Assembly: GCF_040548815.1 (NCBI RefSeq)
Contig: NZ_JBEPSM010000002.1
Coordinates: 496,001-560,000, forward strand
Direction of reading: 5' to 3'
DNA length: 64,000 nt
DNA from: Kaistia defluvii
Lineage (GTDB): Bacteria > Pseudomonadota > Alphaproteobacteria > Rhizobiales > Kaistiaceae
The notes under the pieces: generated by a model
The model's database searches: none
Told to the model about the DNA's origin: nothing
Seen by the model: the letters and a program-made list of their open reading frames with translations, nothing else
Translations under genes and position numbers: made by a program
Shown here: one piece after another, positions 46,800 to 55,826 of the stretch
Layout: each line of letters opens with the position of its first letter
How positions within the stretch are numbered: the stretch's first letter is position 1

Positions 46800-47629
46800 T
46801 GGAAAATCCTGTCCGCAAATCCCTGCTCATGTGGCTGTTCCTGTCGCCGCTGGTGGTGGTGATCCTCTTCCCCTTCGCCGTCATGGTCTCGACGGCGGTG
46901 AAGCCCCGGGTCGAGGTGCTGATGTATCCGCCAAGCTGGTTCCCGTCGGAGATCCGGCTGCAGAACTTCATCGACATGTGGCAGGCGACGCGCCTCGGGC
47001 CGGCTGTGATGAACAGCCTGCTCGTCAGCATCGCGGCCACTGTCCTCTGCCTGTTGGTCGCCATCCCCGCCGCCTATGCGGCGGCGCGGATGGAGTTCAC
47101 CGGCCGCAAGCTGTTCCGCCAGTTCCTGCTGGTCACCCAGATGCTGTCGCCGATCGTGCTGGTGCTCGGCATCTTCCGCCTGATGGCGAAGATGGGTTTC
47201 GTCGACCAGCTGCCGGCGCTGGTGCTGGCCTATGTCGCCTTCAACCTCGCCTTCTCCGTCTGGATGCTGCAGGCCTATTTCCAGACGATTCCGAAGGAGC
47301 TGGAGGAGGCGGCGACGCTGGACGGCGCCTCGACGCTGCAGAGGATGCGGCTGATCTTCCTGCCGCTGGCGGCGCCCGCCATCGGCATCACCGCCGTCTT
47401 CATCTTCATCTATTGCTGGAACGAGTTCGTGCTGGCGATGACCCTGCTGCGCTCGCCAGAAAAGAGCACGCTGACGCTGCAGACCTTCTCGCTGGTCGGC
47501 GGCCGCTATCAGGTCGAGTGGGACCATGTGATGGCGGCGACGCTGGTCGCCAGCGTGCCGGTCGCGGCGATCTTCGCCCTGCTGCAGCGCTCGCTCGTCA
47601 GCGGCCTCACGGTCGGCGCCGTGAAGTGA
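46799..47629 (+). CDS. Carbohydrate ABC transporter permease, MalG type
   Basis: The 276-aa inner-membrane protein has six helices and an EAA loop in IPKELEEAATLDGASTLQRMRLIFLPLAAP. It completes the membrane part of the importer. No ATP-binding gene (MalK/UgpC/MsmX type) follows: the next gene is an SDR. The importer must use an ATPase encoded outside this window. Confidence 0.92.
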   Translation: MENPVRKSLLMWLFLSPLVVVILFPFAVMVSTAVKPRVEVLMYPPSWFPSEIRLQNFIDMWQATRLGPAVMNSLLVSIAATVLCLLVAIPAAYAAARMEFTGRKLFRQFLLVTQMLSPIVLVLGIFRLMAKMGFVDQLPALVLAYVAFNLAFSVWMLQAYFQTIPKELEEAATLDGASTLQRMRLIFLPLAAPAIGITAVFIFIYCWNEFVLAMTLLRSPEKSTLTLQTFSLVGGRYQVEWDHVMAATLVASVPVAAIFALLQRSLVSGLTVGAVK

Positions 47630-47711
47630 CGTTTCGACAACGGTTGTGAACGCGCGGCGGGCCTCGGCCCGCCGCTTCCCTCGCGACGCCAGAAGAAAAT
47701 CGGAGACCGAG

Positions 47712-48494
47712 ATGGGACTGAAGGATTGGTTCGGGCTGGAGGGCAAGCGCGCGCTCGTCACCGGCGCAAGTCGCGGCCTGGGGCGCGAAATGGCACTGGC
47801 GCTGGCGGAGGCGGGCGCCGACATCATCATCACCGGCCGCACGCAGGAAACGCTGGATGCCACCGTGGCCGAGATCCGCGCGCTCGGCCGGCAGGCCTGG
47901 GGCGTCATGGCCGACATGGCCGAGGCGGTTCAGTGCGAGGCGGCCTGCAAGACCATCCTCAAGGAATACGGTCCCGTCGATATCCTGATCAACAATGTCG
48001 GCAACCGCATCGCCAGCATGCCCATCGTCGAGGAGACGCTGGAAACCTGGCAGCAATCGCTCGACATGAACCTGACCAGCTGCTTCCTCGGCACCAAGAT
48101 TTTTGGCGCCGCGATGCTGGAGCGCGGGCAGGGCGGCCGCATCATCAACATCGCCTCGATGAGCGGCCTGATCGCCAATCGTGGCATTGGCGGGCGTGAC
48201 TACGAGACCGGCAAGGCGGCGGTAATCCATTTCACGCGCTGCGCCGCCGCCGACTGGGCGCCGCATGGCGTCACCGTCAATGCGATCTGCCCCGGCCTGT
48301 TCATGACCGACACCAACCGCAGCTGGAACGAGCGTCGGCCGGACGTGATCGACGCTATCGTCGCCCATATCCCGATGGGCCGCCCCGGCAACCCGCCGGA
48401 GATCGCGCCACTTGCCGTCTACCTCGCCAGCCCGGCCGCTTCCTATGTGACGGGCGCCGCCTATGTCATCGATGGCGGCTATACGCTCTGGTAG
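47712..48494 (+). CDS. Short-chain dehydrogenase/reductase (gluconate 5-dehydrogenase-like)
   Basis: The 260-aa SDR has TGASRGLG (about 17-24), NNVGN and the catalytic Tyr/Lys in DYETGKAAV, with Ser in NIASMSG. The wording resembles 2-deoxygluconate or gluconate 5-dehydrogenases. It lies 82 bases after the permease gene and probably oxidises the imported sugar or its aldonate. Confidence 0.9.
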   Translation: MGLKDWFGLEGKRALVTGASRGLGREMALALAEAGADIIITGRTQETLDATVAEIRALGRQAWGVMADMAEAVQCEAACKTILKEYGPVDILINNVGNRIASMPIVEETLETWQQSLDMNLTSCFLGTKIFGAAMLERGQGGRIINIASMSGLIANRGIGGRDYETGKAAVIHFTRCAAADWAPHGVTVNAICPGLFMTDTNRSWNERRPDVIDAIVAHIPMGRPGNPPEIAPLAVYLASPAASYVTGAAYVIDGGYTLW

Positions 48495-48567
48495 GATCAA
48501 GGTCTCTTTGCGGAGGTGAGCGGTTGCCCAACCTCCAGGACAGCCATGCAAACCGCGTGCATGGAAA

Positions 48568-48679
48568 GGCTCGTCGCCCCGGCGAAGGCCGGGGCCCATA
48601 AACACCGGCCCAGCAACCAGCGGCCGGCCCTCTCTCCGCAGGCCGGTGTGTCTGGATCCCGGCCTTCGCCGGGATGACG
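48568..48679. repeat. Dispersed inverted-repeat element, family C (copy 3)
   Basis: GGCTCGTCGCCCCGGCGAAG (48568-48587) continues into CCGGGGCCCATAAACACC, the reverse complement of part of the 32951-33024 element; the far end reads ATCCCGGCCTTCGCCGGGAT and can form its own hairpin. It lies between the SDR and epimerase genes. Confidence 0.75.
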
Positions 48680-48776
48680 CTCGCGCGACGCGGGGGCTTG
48701 GCGTTACAACGGTGTAACGAGAAGGTCTCCCTCAGGGAGCGGTGGAAACAGGCGCCTAAGGCGCCCAGGAGGCATC

Positions 48777-49790
48777 GTGTCGATCCATTTCTTCGGTCGC
48801 TTGCCGGACGGCACGGCCATTTCCGAGATCCGGCTGGCCAATGCCAGCGGCGCCGCGGCCTCGATCCTGACCTTTGGCGCGGCGCTGCGCGATCTCGTCG
48901 TGCCGGTGCCGGGCGGCGAACCGCGCCGCGTCGTGCTCGGCTTCCAGGAACTGGAAGGCTATCTGCGGAACAACCGCTTTCTGGGCGTCACGGCCGGACG
49001 GCATGCCAGCCGCATCGGCGATGGCCGCCTCGCGATCGACGGCAAGGAATACCAGCTCTCGCTGAACGAAGGCGGCGTGCATCTGCATGGCGGCGTCACC
49101 GGCTTCTCGCGCAAGCCTTGGCAGATCCTCGAATCGGACGAGGAATCGGTGACGCTCGGCCTGATCTCGCCGGATGGCGACGACGGCTATCCCGGCACGC
49201 TCGACGTTCGCTGCACCTATCGGCTGCTGCCGCCCGGCACTATCCACATCACGATGACGGCGACGACCGATGCGCCGACCATCGTCAGCTTGGCGCATCA
49301 CTCCTATTTTTCGCTGCTGCCCGGCGCCACCAGCCGGGAGCACAAGCTGCAATTCGCCGCTTCCGGCTACACGCCGTTCAGCCCGGAACTGGTGCCGAGC
49401 GGCGAGATCGCCAGCGTCACCGGCACGCCCTACGATTTCCGGACCCCGCGTCCGGTTTCCGATCCGGCCGGCGACCCGGACTTCGACTATGATTGCTGCC
49501 TGGTGCTCGACCGCAGTGGTGACGGCCTGCTGCGCGCGGCGCGGCTGGAGGCGCCGGATGGCTCACTGGCCATGGAAGTGCACACCACCGAGCCGTGCCT
49601 TGTATTCTATGACGGGGCGGGGCTGGCACCCGATTTCGCCGGTCTCGACGGCGTGCCGTATCAGGCGCATGCCGGGCTCTGCCTGGAGCCGATGCGCTTC
49701 CCCGACAGCCCCAACCAGCCGACTTTCCCCTCGGCCATCCTCCGTCCCGGCGAGATCTACCGGCAGGAGACGGAATATCGCTTCGGGTGA
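48777..49790 (+). CDS. Aldose 1-epimerase (galactose mutarotase)
   Basis: The 337-aa protein has the GalM beta-sandwich fold: NRFLGVTAGRHASRIG (Arg), HLHGGVTGFSRKPW (catalytic His), HHSYF and EPMRFPDSPNQPTF with the C-terminal catalytic glutamate. It interconverts sugar anomers. It starts with GTG preceded by AGGAGG. It follows the carbohydrate importer and SDR genes and supports a pyranose substrate for this block. Confidence 0.92.
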   Translation: MSIHFFGRLPDGTAISEIRLANASGAAASILTFGAALRDLVVPVPGGEPRRVVLGFQELEGYLRNNRFLGVTAGRHASRIGDGRLAIDGKEYQLSLNEGGVHLHGGVTGFSRKPWQILESDEESVTLGLISPDGDDGYPGTLDVRCTYRLLPPGTIHITMTATTDAPTIVSLAHHSYFSLLPGATSREHKLQFAASGYTPFSPELVPSGEIASVTGTPYDFRTPRPVSDPAGDPDFDYDCCLVLDRSGDGLLRAARLEAPDGSLAMEVHTTEPCLVFYDGAGLAPDFAGLDGVPYQAHAGLCLEPMRFPDSPNQPTFPSAILRPGEIYRQETEYRFG

Positions 49791-49838
49791 CGGTTTGCCG
49801 CCCGTGCCGAGGCTGGTGCGATGGGAATGCAGTTTCTT

Positions 49839-49962
49839 CACCTCTCACTGAGGGAGAGGTCGGAGCGAAGCTCCGGGTGAGGGTTTAGGGAACTATCCGG
49901 CGCGGCCGTAAACCCTCACCCGCCGCACTGCGTGCGTCGACCTCTCCCTCAGGGAGAGGTGA
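49839..49962. repeat. Dispersed repeat element, family B (copy 2)
   Basis: Same order and orientation as 32802-32923: short hairpin ACCTCTCACtgAGGGAGAGGT, GTCGGAGCGAAGCTCCGGGTGAGGG, then CACCCGCCGCACTGCGTGCG and the closing hairpin ACCTCTCCCtcAGGGAGAGGT. It separates the convergent epimerase and RidA genes and may serve as terminator. Confidence 0.85.
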
Positions 49963-50005
49963 GGACCGAGGCACGCCGTCCTTATTTCCTCAGGCCTTGA
50001 GACAA

Positions 50006-50389
50006 TCAGACCTTCGGCTTGGCGATGGCTATGCACTCGACTTCGTAGCGCAGGGCCGCGCCAAGGCAATTGGTGATCGTCGTGCGGGCCGGGAACGGCT
50101 CGCTGAAATATTCGCGGTAGAGCTTGTTGAATAGCGGGATATCAGCCGGATCCTGCACGTAGTTGCGGGTCTGCAGCACATGCTTGAAGTCGCTGCCGGC
50201 TGTCTCCAGCACCTTGCGGATGTTCTCCATCGAGCGGCGCATTTCGCCCTCGAAATCCTCGGAGATGATCTTGCCGGTGGCATCGACCGAAGCCTGGCCG
50301 GAGACGAAGATCAGATCGCCGAACTTGGTCGACGGGCTGAAGGGCAGGTGCGAACGCGGGGTGTCCGGCTCGCTCGGATATTCGATCAT
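50006..50389 (-). CDS. RidA family enamine/imine deaminase
   Basis: The 127-aa protein is a RidA/YjgF-family trimer subunit: FVSGQASVD, QTRNYVQDPADIPLFNKLYREYF and PARTTITNC with the key arginine. RidA hydrolyses reactive enamine/imine intermediates released by PLP-dependent dehydratases. It is the last gene of an operon iclR - mlrC - ridA, 14 bases after mlrC, and the D-serine-dehydratase-like gene 4 kb away is a natural source of such intermediates. Confidence 0.92.
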   Translation of the reverse strand: MIEYPSEPDTPRSHLPFSPSTKFGDLIFVSGQASVDATGKIISEDFEGEMRRSMENIRKVLETAGSDFKHVLQTRNYVQDPADIPLFNKLYREYFSEPFPARTTITNCLGAALRYEVECIAIAKPKV

Positions 50390-50403
50390 GGTGTCTCCAG
50401 GTT

Positions 50404-51891
50404 TCAGCGGATCGGGAACACCGGCTGGCGCAGCCGGCGATAGGGAAGCGAGGTCAGCACGCTGGTGCAGGGGCCCGGCGTCGCCACCGTGTAGCTCCTG
50501 ACCGTGATCGGGTCATAGGCGCGGCGGTGCGCGACGGCCGCCTTGACCCCGATCGCCGTCAGCGTCTCCGGCACGATGCCCTGCGAGCGGAACTGGCCGA
50601 GATCGAAGGGCGGCGTCTTGCGGCTGTTGACCAGGATTTTCACGCCGTCCGCTTCCAGCACGACCGAGTCGCCCATGCTGATATGGACGCCCTGCATCGC
50701 GGCGAGATGGCTGTTGCGGTCCTCCAGCGTGAACTCGCCATCGCTGCGGCTGAGGAAGGTGGTGGTGATCTCGAGCGGCCCGGCGCCGAGTTTGCTGCCC
50801 TTGCCGCCGAGGCGCACCGTTCGGACATCGCCAGGCCTGGCGTCCGCGAACGCCTTCACGGTGTCGGCGTCGGCAATGGCGACGGCGGCGTTGCGGATGC
50901 CGTGTCGCAGGAAGCCGCGCAGGATCGCCGTGTCGTCGCCCGGTGCGCCGCCGCCGATATTGTCGGCTGGCTCGACCACGATATAGGGGCCGCCTTCGAG
51001 CGTCTTGATCTCGGCGAGCGCCCTGTCGAGGTCCCATTCCCTAGGCTGGCCCAACTCGCGCAATTCGATTGCCAGTGCTTCCAACCGGTCAAGCGCGGCT
51101 TTCGCCCGCTCGGCGCTGCCGGTGGTGACCAGCGAGAAGGCGACGCCGGCGTCCGGGACGTCGGAGAAGGAGTAGCCGCCGATGACGTTGACCGCCCAGA
51201 TCTCGGCATCCTCGGCCTCGATCTGGCGGGCGAGGGCTTCCAGGTCGCGCATCGGCCGGTCGGCCGTGCCGGTGCCGGGCGGCGCCCACAGGATCGCGGC
51301 GTTGCGGGCATGCATGACCGGCGAGGCCCTCTCGCGAAGGGCGCGCGCCAGCAACTGGGCCGAACGGACCGCGGACTCGCGCGCGTCGGTATGCGGGTTC
51401 TCGCGGTAGGCGACGAGGCCGTTGGCATGCTGGGCCATGGCGGCGGTGAAGGTGGCGTGCAGGTCGAAGACGCCATAGAGCGGCAGCGCCCCGGCGCCGG
51501 GAATCGCGCGGATGCGGGCGAGCAGTTCGCCCTCGGGGTCGACGCAGTCCGTCGTCACCATGGCGCCGTGCAGCGCCAGCCAGATGCCGTCGAGCCCGCC
51601 ATGCTCCAGCGCGTCGCGAAGGCCCACTTCCAGTTCTGCCCAGAACTGCTCGAACACGGCGTGATCGGTCGTACCGGAAGGAAGGGCGGAATATTCGACG
51701 ACCGGGACCACGTCCCAGCCCTCCGCCTCGGCGACTTCGAGGAAGCCGTCAACGGTGGAGCCGTCGCCCCGGCGCGCCGGCAATTCGGCGCCGCGCAGGA
51801 TCTCGTAATCGGCAAGCCCGGTGATCTCGTCCACGAAAGTGTGGGTCTCGTGATAGAGCCCGGCCAGCAGGATGCGAGCGCGTGGATTCAT
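50404..51891 (-). CDS. M81 family metallopeptidase (MlrC-like), copy A
   Basis: The 495-aa protein is a complete MlrC (microcystinase C)-type zinc hydrolase. The likely active-site set is present: E15 (YHETHTF), H108 (ALHGAM), D143 and H145 (FDLHATF) and H167 (NPHTDARE), with a C-terminal MlrC domain (about 300-485). In Sphingomonas MlrC cleaves linear Adda-containing peptides to smaller fragments; homologues here have unknown substrates. It lies 7 bases after the IclR gene and 14 before ridA. A C-terminal extension ends in LRQPVFPIR. Confidence 0.88.
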   Translation of the reverse strand: MNPRARILLAGLYHETHTFVDEITGLADYEILRGAELPARRGDGSTVDGFLEVAEAEGWDVVPVVEYSALPSGTTDHAVFEQFWAELEVGLRDALEHGGLDGIWLALHGAMVTTDCVDPEGELLARIRAIPGAGALPLYGVFDLHATFTAAMAQHANGLVAYRENPHTDARESAVRSAQLLARALRERASPVMHARNAAILWAPPGTGTADRPMRDLEALARQIEAEDAEIWAVNVIGGYSFSDVPDAGVAFSLVTTGSAERAKAALDRLEALAIELRELGQPREWDLDRALAEIKTLEGGPYIVVEPADNIGGGAPGDDTAILRGFLRHGIRNAAVAIADADTVKAFADARPGDVRTVRLGGKGSKLGAGPLEITTTFLSRSDGEFTLEDRNSHLAAMQGVHISMGDSVVLEADGVKILVNSRKTPPFDLGQFRSQGIVPETLTAIGVKAAVAHRRAYDPITVRSYTVATPGPCTSVLTSLPYRRLRQPVFPIR

Positions 51892-51898
51892 GGGAAGG

Positions 51899-52693
51899 CT
51901 ACCTGTTGCGGGACATGTTCGCCGTGATTTCGGCGAGGGTGGCGACGAGAAGCCGGCCGAGCTTTTCGATGGCGTCGGGCTCGAAGCGGGCCGACGGGCC
52001 GGCGATGGAGACGGCGGCGATGGCTTCGCCACCGGGCGCGAAGATCGGCGCGGCGACGCAGGCGCCGCCGATCTCGTTTTCCTCGAATTCCGTGGTCCAG
52101 CCGACGGTGCGGCAGCGCTCCAGCACGGCTTCCAGCGCTTCGGGGTCGGTGATGGTGCGGTCGGTCGCGGCCGGCAGCGAGCCGAGATTGTAGATGATCC
52201 GCCGGAAGGATAGGGGCTGGTAGGCGAGCAGCGCGCGGCCGCAGGCGGTGGAATGATAGGCGGCGCGGGTGCCGGAATAGGACGAGACGCGCAGCGTCTG
52301 GCTGCCTTCGAGGCTTTCGACGATGACCGCGTCGGTCGGGCCGGGCAGGGCCAGGTTGACGGTTTCGCGCGTTTCGGCGCAGAGCCGAACCAGATAGGGT
52401 TGCGCCAGCGCTGCGATGTCCAGCCGGCGCTCGACCGCCTTGCCATAGACCAGATGCTGCAGGCTGAGCCGGTAGGCGCCGCCCTTGATGTCGCGCTCGG
52501 CGAGGCCGACATCGACGAGCGCCGTGACGAGATTGAACGCCGTGGTCTTGGCAAGGCCGGTGCGGGCGGCCAGGTCGCGCAGCGTGACGAAATCGCCGCT
52601 CGCCATGGCGTCGAGCAGCGCCTTGGCGCGGGCCACCGACTGGATGCGCGCGGCCACGGCGGCGCCGCTGGGCTCGTTTTCTGGCTTCGACAT
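51899..52693 (-). CDS. IclR-family transcriptional regulator
   Basis: The 264-aa protein has an N-terminal winged helix (about 15-75, with LRDLAARTGLAKTTAFNLVTALVDVGL) and the IclR effector domain (about 90-255) with GTRAAYHSTACGRALLAY and GGACVAAPIFAPGG. It is the first gene of the iclR-mlrC-ridA operon and divergent from the mlrC-D-serine-dehydratase-like operon, so it probably regulates both. A candidate operator lies 41 bases upstream. Confidence 0.92.
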   Translation of the reverse strand: MSKPENEPSGAAVAARIQSVARAKALLDAMASGDFVTLRDLAARTGLAKTTAFNLVTALVDVGLAERDIKGGAYRLSLQHLVYGKAVERRLDIAALAQPYLVRLCAETRETVNLALPGPTDAVIVESLEGSQTLRVSSYSGTRAAYHSTACGRALLAYQPLSFRRIIYNLGSLPAATDRTITDPEALEAVLERCRTVGWTTEFEENEIGGACVAAPIFAPGGEAIAAVSIAGPSARFEPDAIEKLGRLLVATLAEITANMSRNR

Positions 52694-52734
52694 GCGGGTT
52701 CCGACCGTTGCTATCGCGACTATCCGGGCATCAA

Positions 52735-52749
52735 TTCCATATCATAGAA
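52735..52749. promoter_or_regulatory. Candidate IclR operator
   Basis: TTCCATATCATAGAA is an imperfect palindrome of the size and TTC/GAA ends seen at IclR-family sites. It is 41 bases upstream of the IclR start, in the divergent spacer. Inference from form and position only. Confidence 0.4.
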
Positions 52750-52956
52750 CGAAATGGTGATGTTCGCCTGGATATTAAGACATCAACTCCGGGGCCCGCG
52801 CAAGACGAACGTCCGGTTTCGATAGAGGAATGTCGACAGGCTTGTTGACAGGCGCCCCGTCCTGTCGCTTAAATTTCTGCAAGCAGCCAAAGCGTTGTTC
52901 CATGATGTAGAATAGTTGATGTCGTGCCCTTCCGGCATGGCGAGCAGGGGTCGGCA

Positions 52957-54420
52957 ATGCGGGTCTTCGTGGCGTCTCTGGCAACCGAGACGAATACTTT
53001 CTCGCCGCTCTTCGTCGATCGAAGCGCGTTCGAGGGCGCCTTTTATTGTCCGCCCGGCACACATCCCGAGACGCCGACGCTCTGTTCCGGCCCGATGGTG
53101 GCCGCGCGCCGCCGCGCCCGCACCGATGGCTTCACGCTTTTCGAGGGCACGGCGACCTGGGCCGAGCCGGCCGGGCTCGTCTCGCGCGCCGCCTATGAAA
53201 GCCTGCGCGAAGAGATCCTCGACCAGTTGCGCGCGGCAATGCCCGTCGATGTCGTGCTGTTCGGCCTGCACGGCGCGATGGTGGCGCGCGGATATGACGA
53301 TTGCGAGGGCGACCTGCTGGCGCATGCCCGCGCCATCGCCGGGCCGGAGGCGATCGTCGGCGCAGAACTCGACATGCATTGCCACCTGACCGACCAGATG
53401 GTTGAGGCGGCGGATGTCATCACCGCCTTCAAGGAATTCCCGCATACCGATTTTCTCGAGCGGGCCGAGGATCTCGTCGATCTCTGCCTGCGCGCGGCGA
53501 AACGCGAGATCGCGCCGGTCAGCGCTGTCTTCGATTGCCGCGCCATCACCGGCTTCATGACCAGCCGCGAGCCGGGTCGCAGCTTCGTCGATCGCATGCT
53601 GGCGCTGGAAAGGCAGGACGGCATCCTGTCGATTTCGGTCGCGCATGGCTTCCAGGCCGCGGATGTCCATGACGTCGGCACCAAAGTGCTGGTGATCGCC
53701 GATGGCGCCGACAACCACGGGAAGGCGGCGGCGCTTGCCGAGCGCCTCGGCCGCGAGATCCTGAGCTGGGGCGCGGGCGGCGGCGGGCCCTATCACTTCA
53801 AGCCGGAAGAGGCGATCGTCCAGGCGCTGGCAGAACTGGGCCAGCCGGTCGTTCTCGCCGATCGCTGGGACAATCCCGGCGGCGGCGTGGCCGGCGATTC
53901 TACCGTCATGGTCGAGGCGCTGCTGCGCCATCCCGAAATTCCCGCCGCCATCGGCGCGCTCTGGGACCCGGTCGCCGTCAGCTTCTGCCGGGCGGCTGGA
54001 ATCGGCACCGAGATCGATCTGCGCTTTGGCGGCAAGGCGGCCTCCACCTCCGGCAAGCCTATCGATGCGCGCGTGGTCGTGCGCGGCGTCACGGACGATC
54101 TGCTGGTGCCGTTCGAGCAGAGCTGGGTTTCGCTCGGCCCGGCGGCGGCCGTGACGATCGGCAATCTCGATGTCGTGCTGGCTTCGACGCGGGCGCAAAC
54201 CTTCAGCCCTCCCGTCTTCACCGATCTCGGCGTCGATCTCGCTGCCAAGAAGATCGTCGTGGTGAAGTCGTCTAACCATTTCCACGCCGCCTTCGCGCCG
54301 ATCGCCCACAAGGTGCACTACCTCGATACGGGCGGTCCCTATCCGAGCGACACGGCGAAGATTCCCTACACCCGGGCGCGTCGCCCGCTTTCACCGCTGG
54401 ACCCCAATCCATGGCTCTGA
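52957..54420 (+). CDS. M81 family metallopeptidase (MlrC-like), copy B
   Basis: The 487-aa protein retains E11 (ATETNTFSP), H105 (GLHGAM), D139 and H141 (ELDMHCHLT) and H163 (EFPHTDF), and the MlrC C-terminal domain with ADRWDNPGGGVAGDST. It differs strongly from copy A (I judge well under 35 percent identity by eye), so the two are not recent duplicates. Its last 10 bases overlap the next gene, which means close translational coupling to the PLP enzyme. Confidence 0.88.
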   Translation: MRVFVASLATETNTFSPLFVDRSAFEGAFYCPPGTHPETPTLCSGPMVAARRRARTDGFTLFEGTATWAEPAGLVSRAAYESLREEILDQLRAAMPVDVVLFGLHGAMVARGYDDCEGDLLAHARAIAGPEAIVGAELDMHCHLTDQMVEAADVITAFKEFPHTDFLERAEDLVDLCLRAAKREIAPVSAVFDCRAITGFMTSREPGRSFVDRMLALERQDGILSISVAHGFQAADVHDVGTKVLVIADGADNHGKAAALAERLGREILSWGAGGGGPYHFKPEEAIVQALAELGQPVVLADRWDNPGGGVAGDSTVMVEALLRHPEIPAAIGALWDPVAVSFCRAAGIGTEIDLRFGGKAASTSGKPIDARVVVRGVTDDLLVPFEQSWVSLGPAAAVTIGNLDVVLASTRAQTFSPPVFTDLGVDLAAKKIVVVKSSNHFHAAFAPIAHKVHYLDTGGPYPSDTAKIPYTRARRPLSPLDPNPWL

Positions 54421-55715
54421 TCCCCCGCCTCGACATCGCTTCGCTCGATGCGCTCGAACTCGATCCCTCGACCAAGGGGCTGCCCTATGACGCGCCGCGC
54501 CTGACCGTCGGCGATATCGCCGCGCAGGGCTGGAGCCTGCTCGCCGGCGACCTGCCGCTGCCGGTCGCCGTGATCCGGCAGGAGGTTCTGGCCGCCAACA
54601 GCGCCTGGATGAGCGCCTTCACGGCGGAGAACGATCTTGTCATCGCGCCGCATGGCAAGACGACGATGTCGCCGCATCTGTTCGACCTGCAGATCGCGGA
54701 CGGCGCCTGGGCGATCACCGCCGCGACGCTGCAGCAGGTCGGAGTCTGCCTGCGCTTCGGCGTTAAGCGCGTGCTGCTCGCCAACCAGCCGGTCGGCACC
54801 CAGGCGATCGACGCCTGCTTCCGCGCGCTGCACACCGAGGGCGGCTTCGAGCTCTATTGCCTCGCCGACAATCCCGACGGCGTCGCCATGCTGATCGAGG
54901 GCGCGCGTCGCAATCCGCCGCCCAAAGGAAATCCGCTGCGCATTCTCGTCGAGATGGGCTTTCCCGGCGGGCGCACCGGCGTCCGTACCCGCGAGGGCGC
55001 CATCGAGCTGGCGCGTGCGATCGCGGCGGCGCCGGGGCTGGAGCTCGCCGGCTTCGAATGCTTCGAGGGCATGCTGCCGACGCCGGAAACGGCCGATGGC
55101 CTGATCGACGATGTCGCGTCGATGGCGTTGCTGGCGATGGAGGAGGGGCTGTTCGTCACCGCCGCGCCGATCGTCATCAGCGCCGGCGGCTCGGCCTTCT
55201 TCGACCGCGTTGTCGAGCGCTTCAACCGGGTCTCGTTTCCGCATCCGGTGCTGCGCGTGCTGCGGTCCGGCTGCTACCTGACGCATGATTCCATCGCCTA
55301 TGCGGCGGCGTTCCGGCGCATTGTCAGCGAAACCTCGCTGAAGCTTCCCGAAGGCGGGCTCGAGCCGGCGCTGGAGGTCTGGGCGATGGTGCAGTCTCGT
55401 CCCGAGACAGGCCGCACCATGCTCACCATGGGCAAGCGCGACGTCAGCCACGATGCCGGCCTGCCGGTGCCGCTGCGCTGGTATCGGCCGGATGGCAGCA
55501 TGGCCGCCCCAGCCGCGATGCCGGCCGGCCATGAGGTCGTGGCGCTCAACGACCAGCATTGCCACCTCGTCACGCCCGAGGACAGTCCGCTCCGGACCGG
55601 CGACATGGTCGGCTTCGGCATCAGCCATCCCTGCACCACCTTTGACAAGTGGTCGCTGCTCTACCGCGTCGACGAGGAATACCGCGTCACCGGCGCGCTG
55701 AAGACGTTCTTCTGA
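54411..55715 (+). CDS. Fold-III PLP enzyme of the D-serine dehydratase/D-threonine aldolase family
   Basis: The 434-aa protein has an alanine-racemase-like N-terminal barrel with the PLP lysine K83 in VIAPHGKTTMSPHL, and a C-terminal DSD domain containing NDQHCHL (H383-C384-H385), in the region where eukaryotic DSD binds zinc with His and Cys. Family reactions are D-serine dehydration, D-threonine aldol cleavage or D-hydroxyaspartate dehydration. It overlaps mlrC copy B by 10 bases. Release of a reactive enamine would explain the nearby RidA. Substrate inferred only. Confidence 0.87.
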   Translation: MALIPRLDIASLDALELDPSTKGLPYDAPRLTVGDIAAQGWSLLAGDLPLPVAVIRQEVLAANSAWMSAFTAENDLVIAPHGKTTMSPHLFDLQIADGAWAITAATLQQVGVCLRFGVKRVLLANQPVGTQAIDACFRALHTEGGFELYCLADNPDGVAMLIEGARRNPPPKGNPLRILVEMGFPGGRTGVRTREGAIELARAIAAAPGLELAGFECFEGMLPTPETADGLIDDVASMALLAMEEGLFVTAAPIVISAGGSAFFDRVVERFNRVSFPHPVLRVLRSGCYLTHDSIAYAAAFRRIVSETSLKLPEGGLEPALEVWAMVQSRPETGRTMLTMGKRDVSHDAGLPVPLRWYRPDGSMAAPAAMPAGHEVVALNDQHCHLVTPEDSPLRTGDMVGFGISHPCTTFDKWSLLYRVDEEYRVTGALKTFF

Positions 55716-55737
55716 ACGGGGCGCCGGGCGCTCCCCA

Positions 55738-55749
55738 GTGCAATTGCAC
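55738..55749. promoter_or_regulatory. Perfect 12-bp palindrome
   Basis: GTGCAATTGCAC, in the spacer between the PLP-enzyme gene and mlrC copy C, 50 bases upstream of a promoter-like pair. Candidate operator with no assigned regulator. Confidence 0.4.
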
Positions 55750-55771
55750 GAATTTGTTGCAGTGCCACGTT

Positions 55772-55788
55772 GTTTCGTCCAGTGAAAC
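55772..55788. promoter_or_regulatory. GTTTC-N7-GAAAC dyad, candidate IclR-type operator
   Basis: The arms GTTTC and GAAAC are separated by 7 bases, of the form described for KdgR-like IclR regulators. It is 10 bases upstream of the TTGACA element. If bound by the IclR protein at 51899, it would tie copy C and the ABC genes into the same regulon. Confidence 0.4.
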
Positions 55789-55797
55789 GTCGCGGGA

Positions 55798-55826
55798 TTG
55801 ACACGAAACGGACCGCTACCTAGCCT
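55798..55826 (+). promoter_or_regulatory. Sigma70-type promoter for mlrC copy C and the dipeptide importer
   Basis: TTGACA (55798-55803), a 17-base spacer, and TAGCCT (55821-55826). The leader to the start codon would be about 140 bases. The -10 resembles that of the dehydratase promoter at 16796. Confidence 0.5.
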
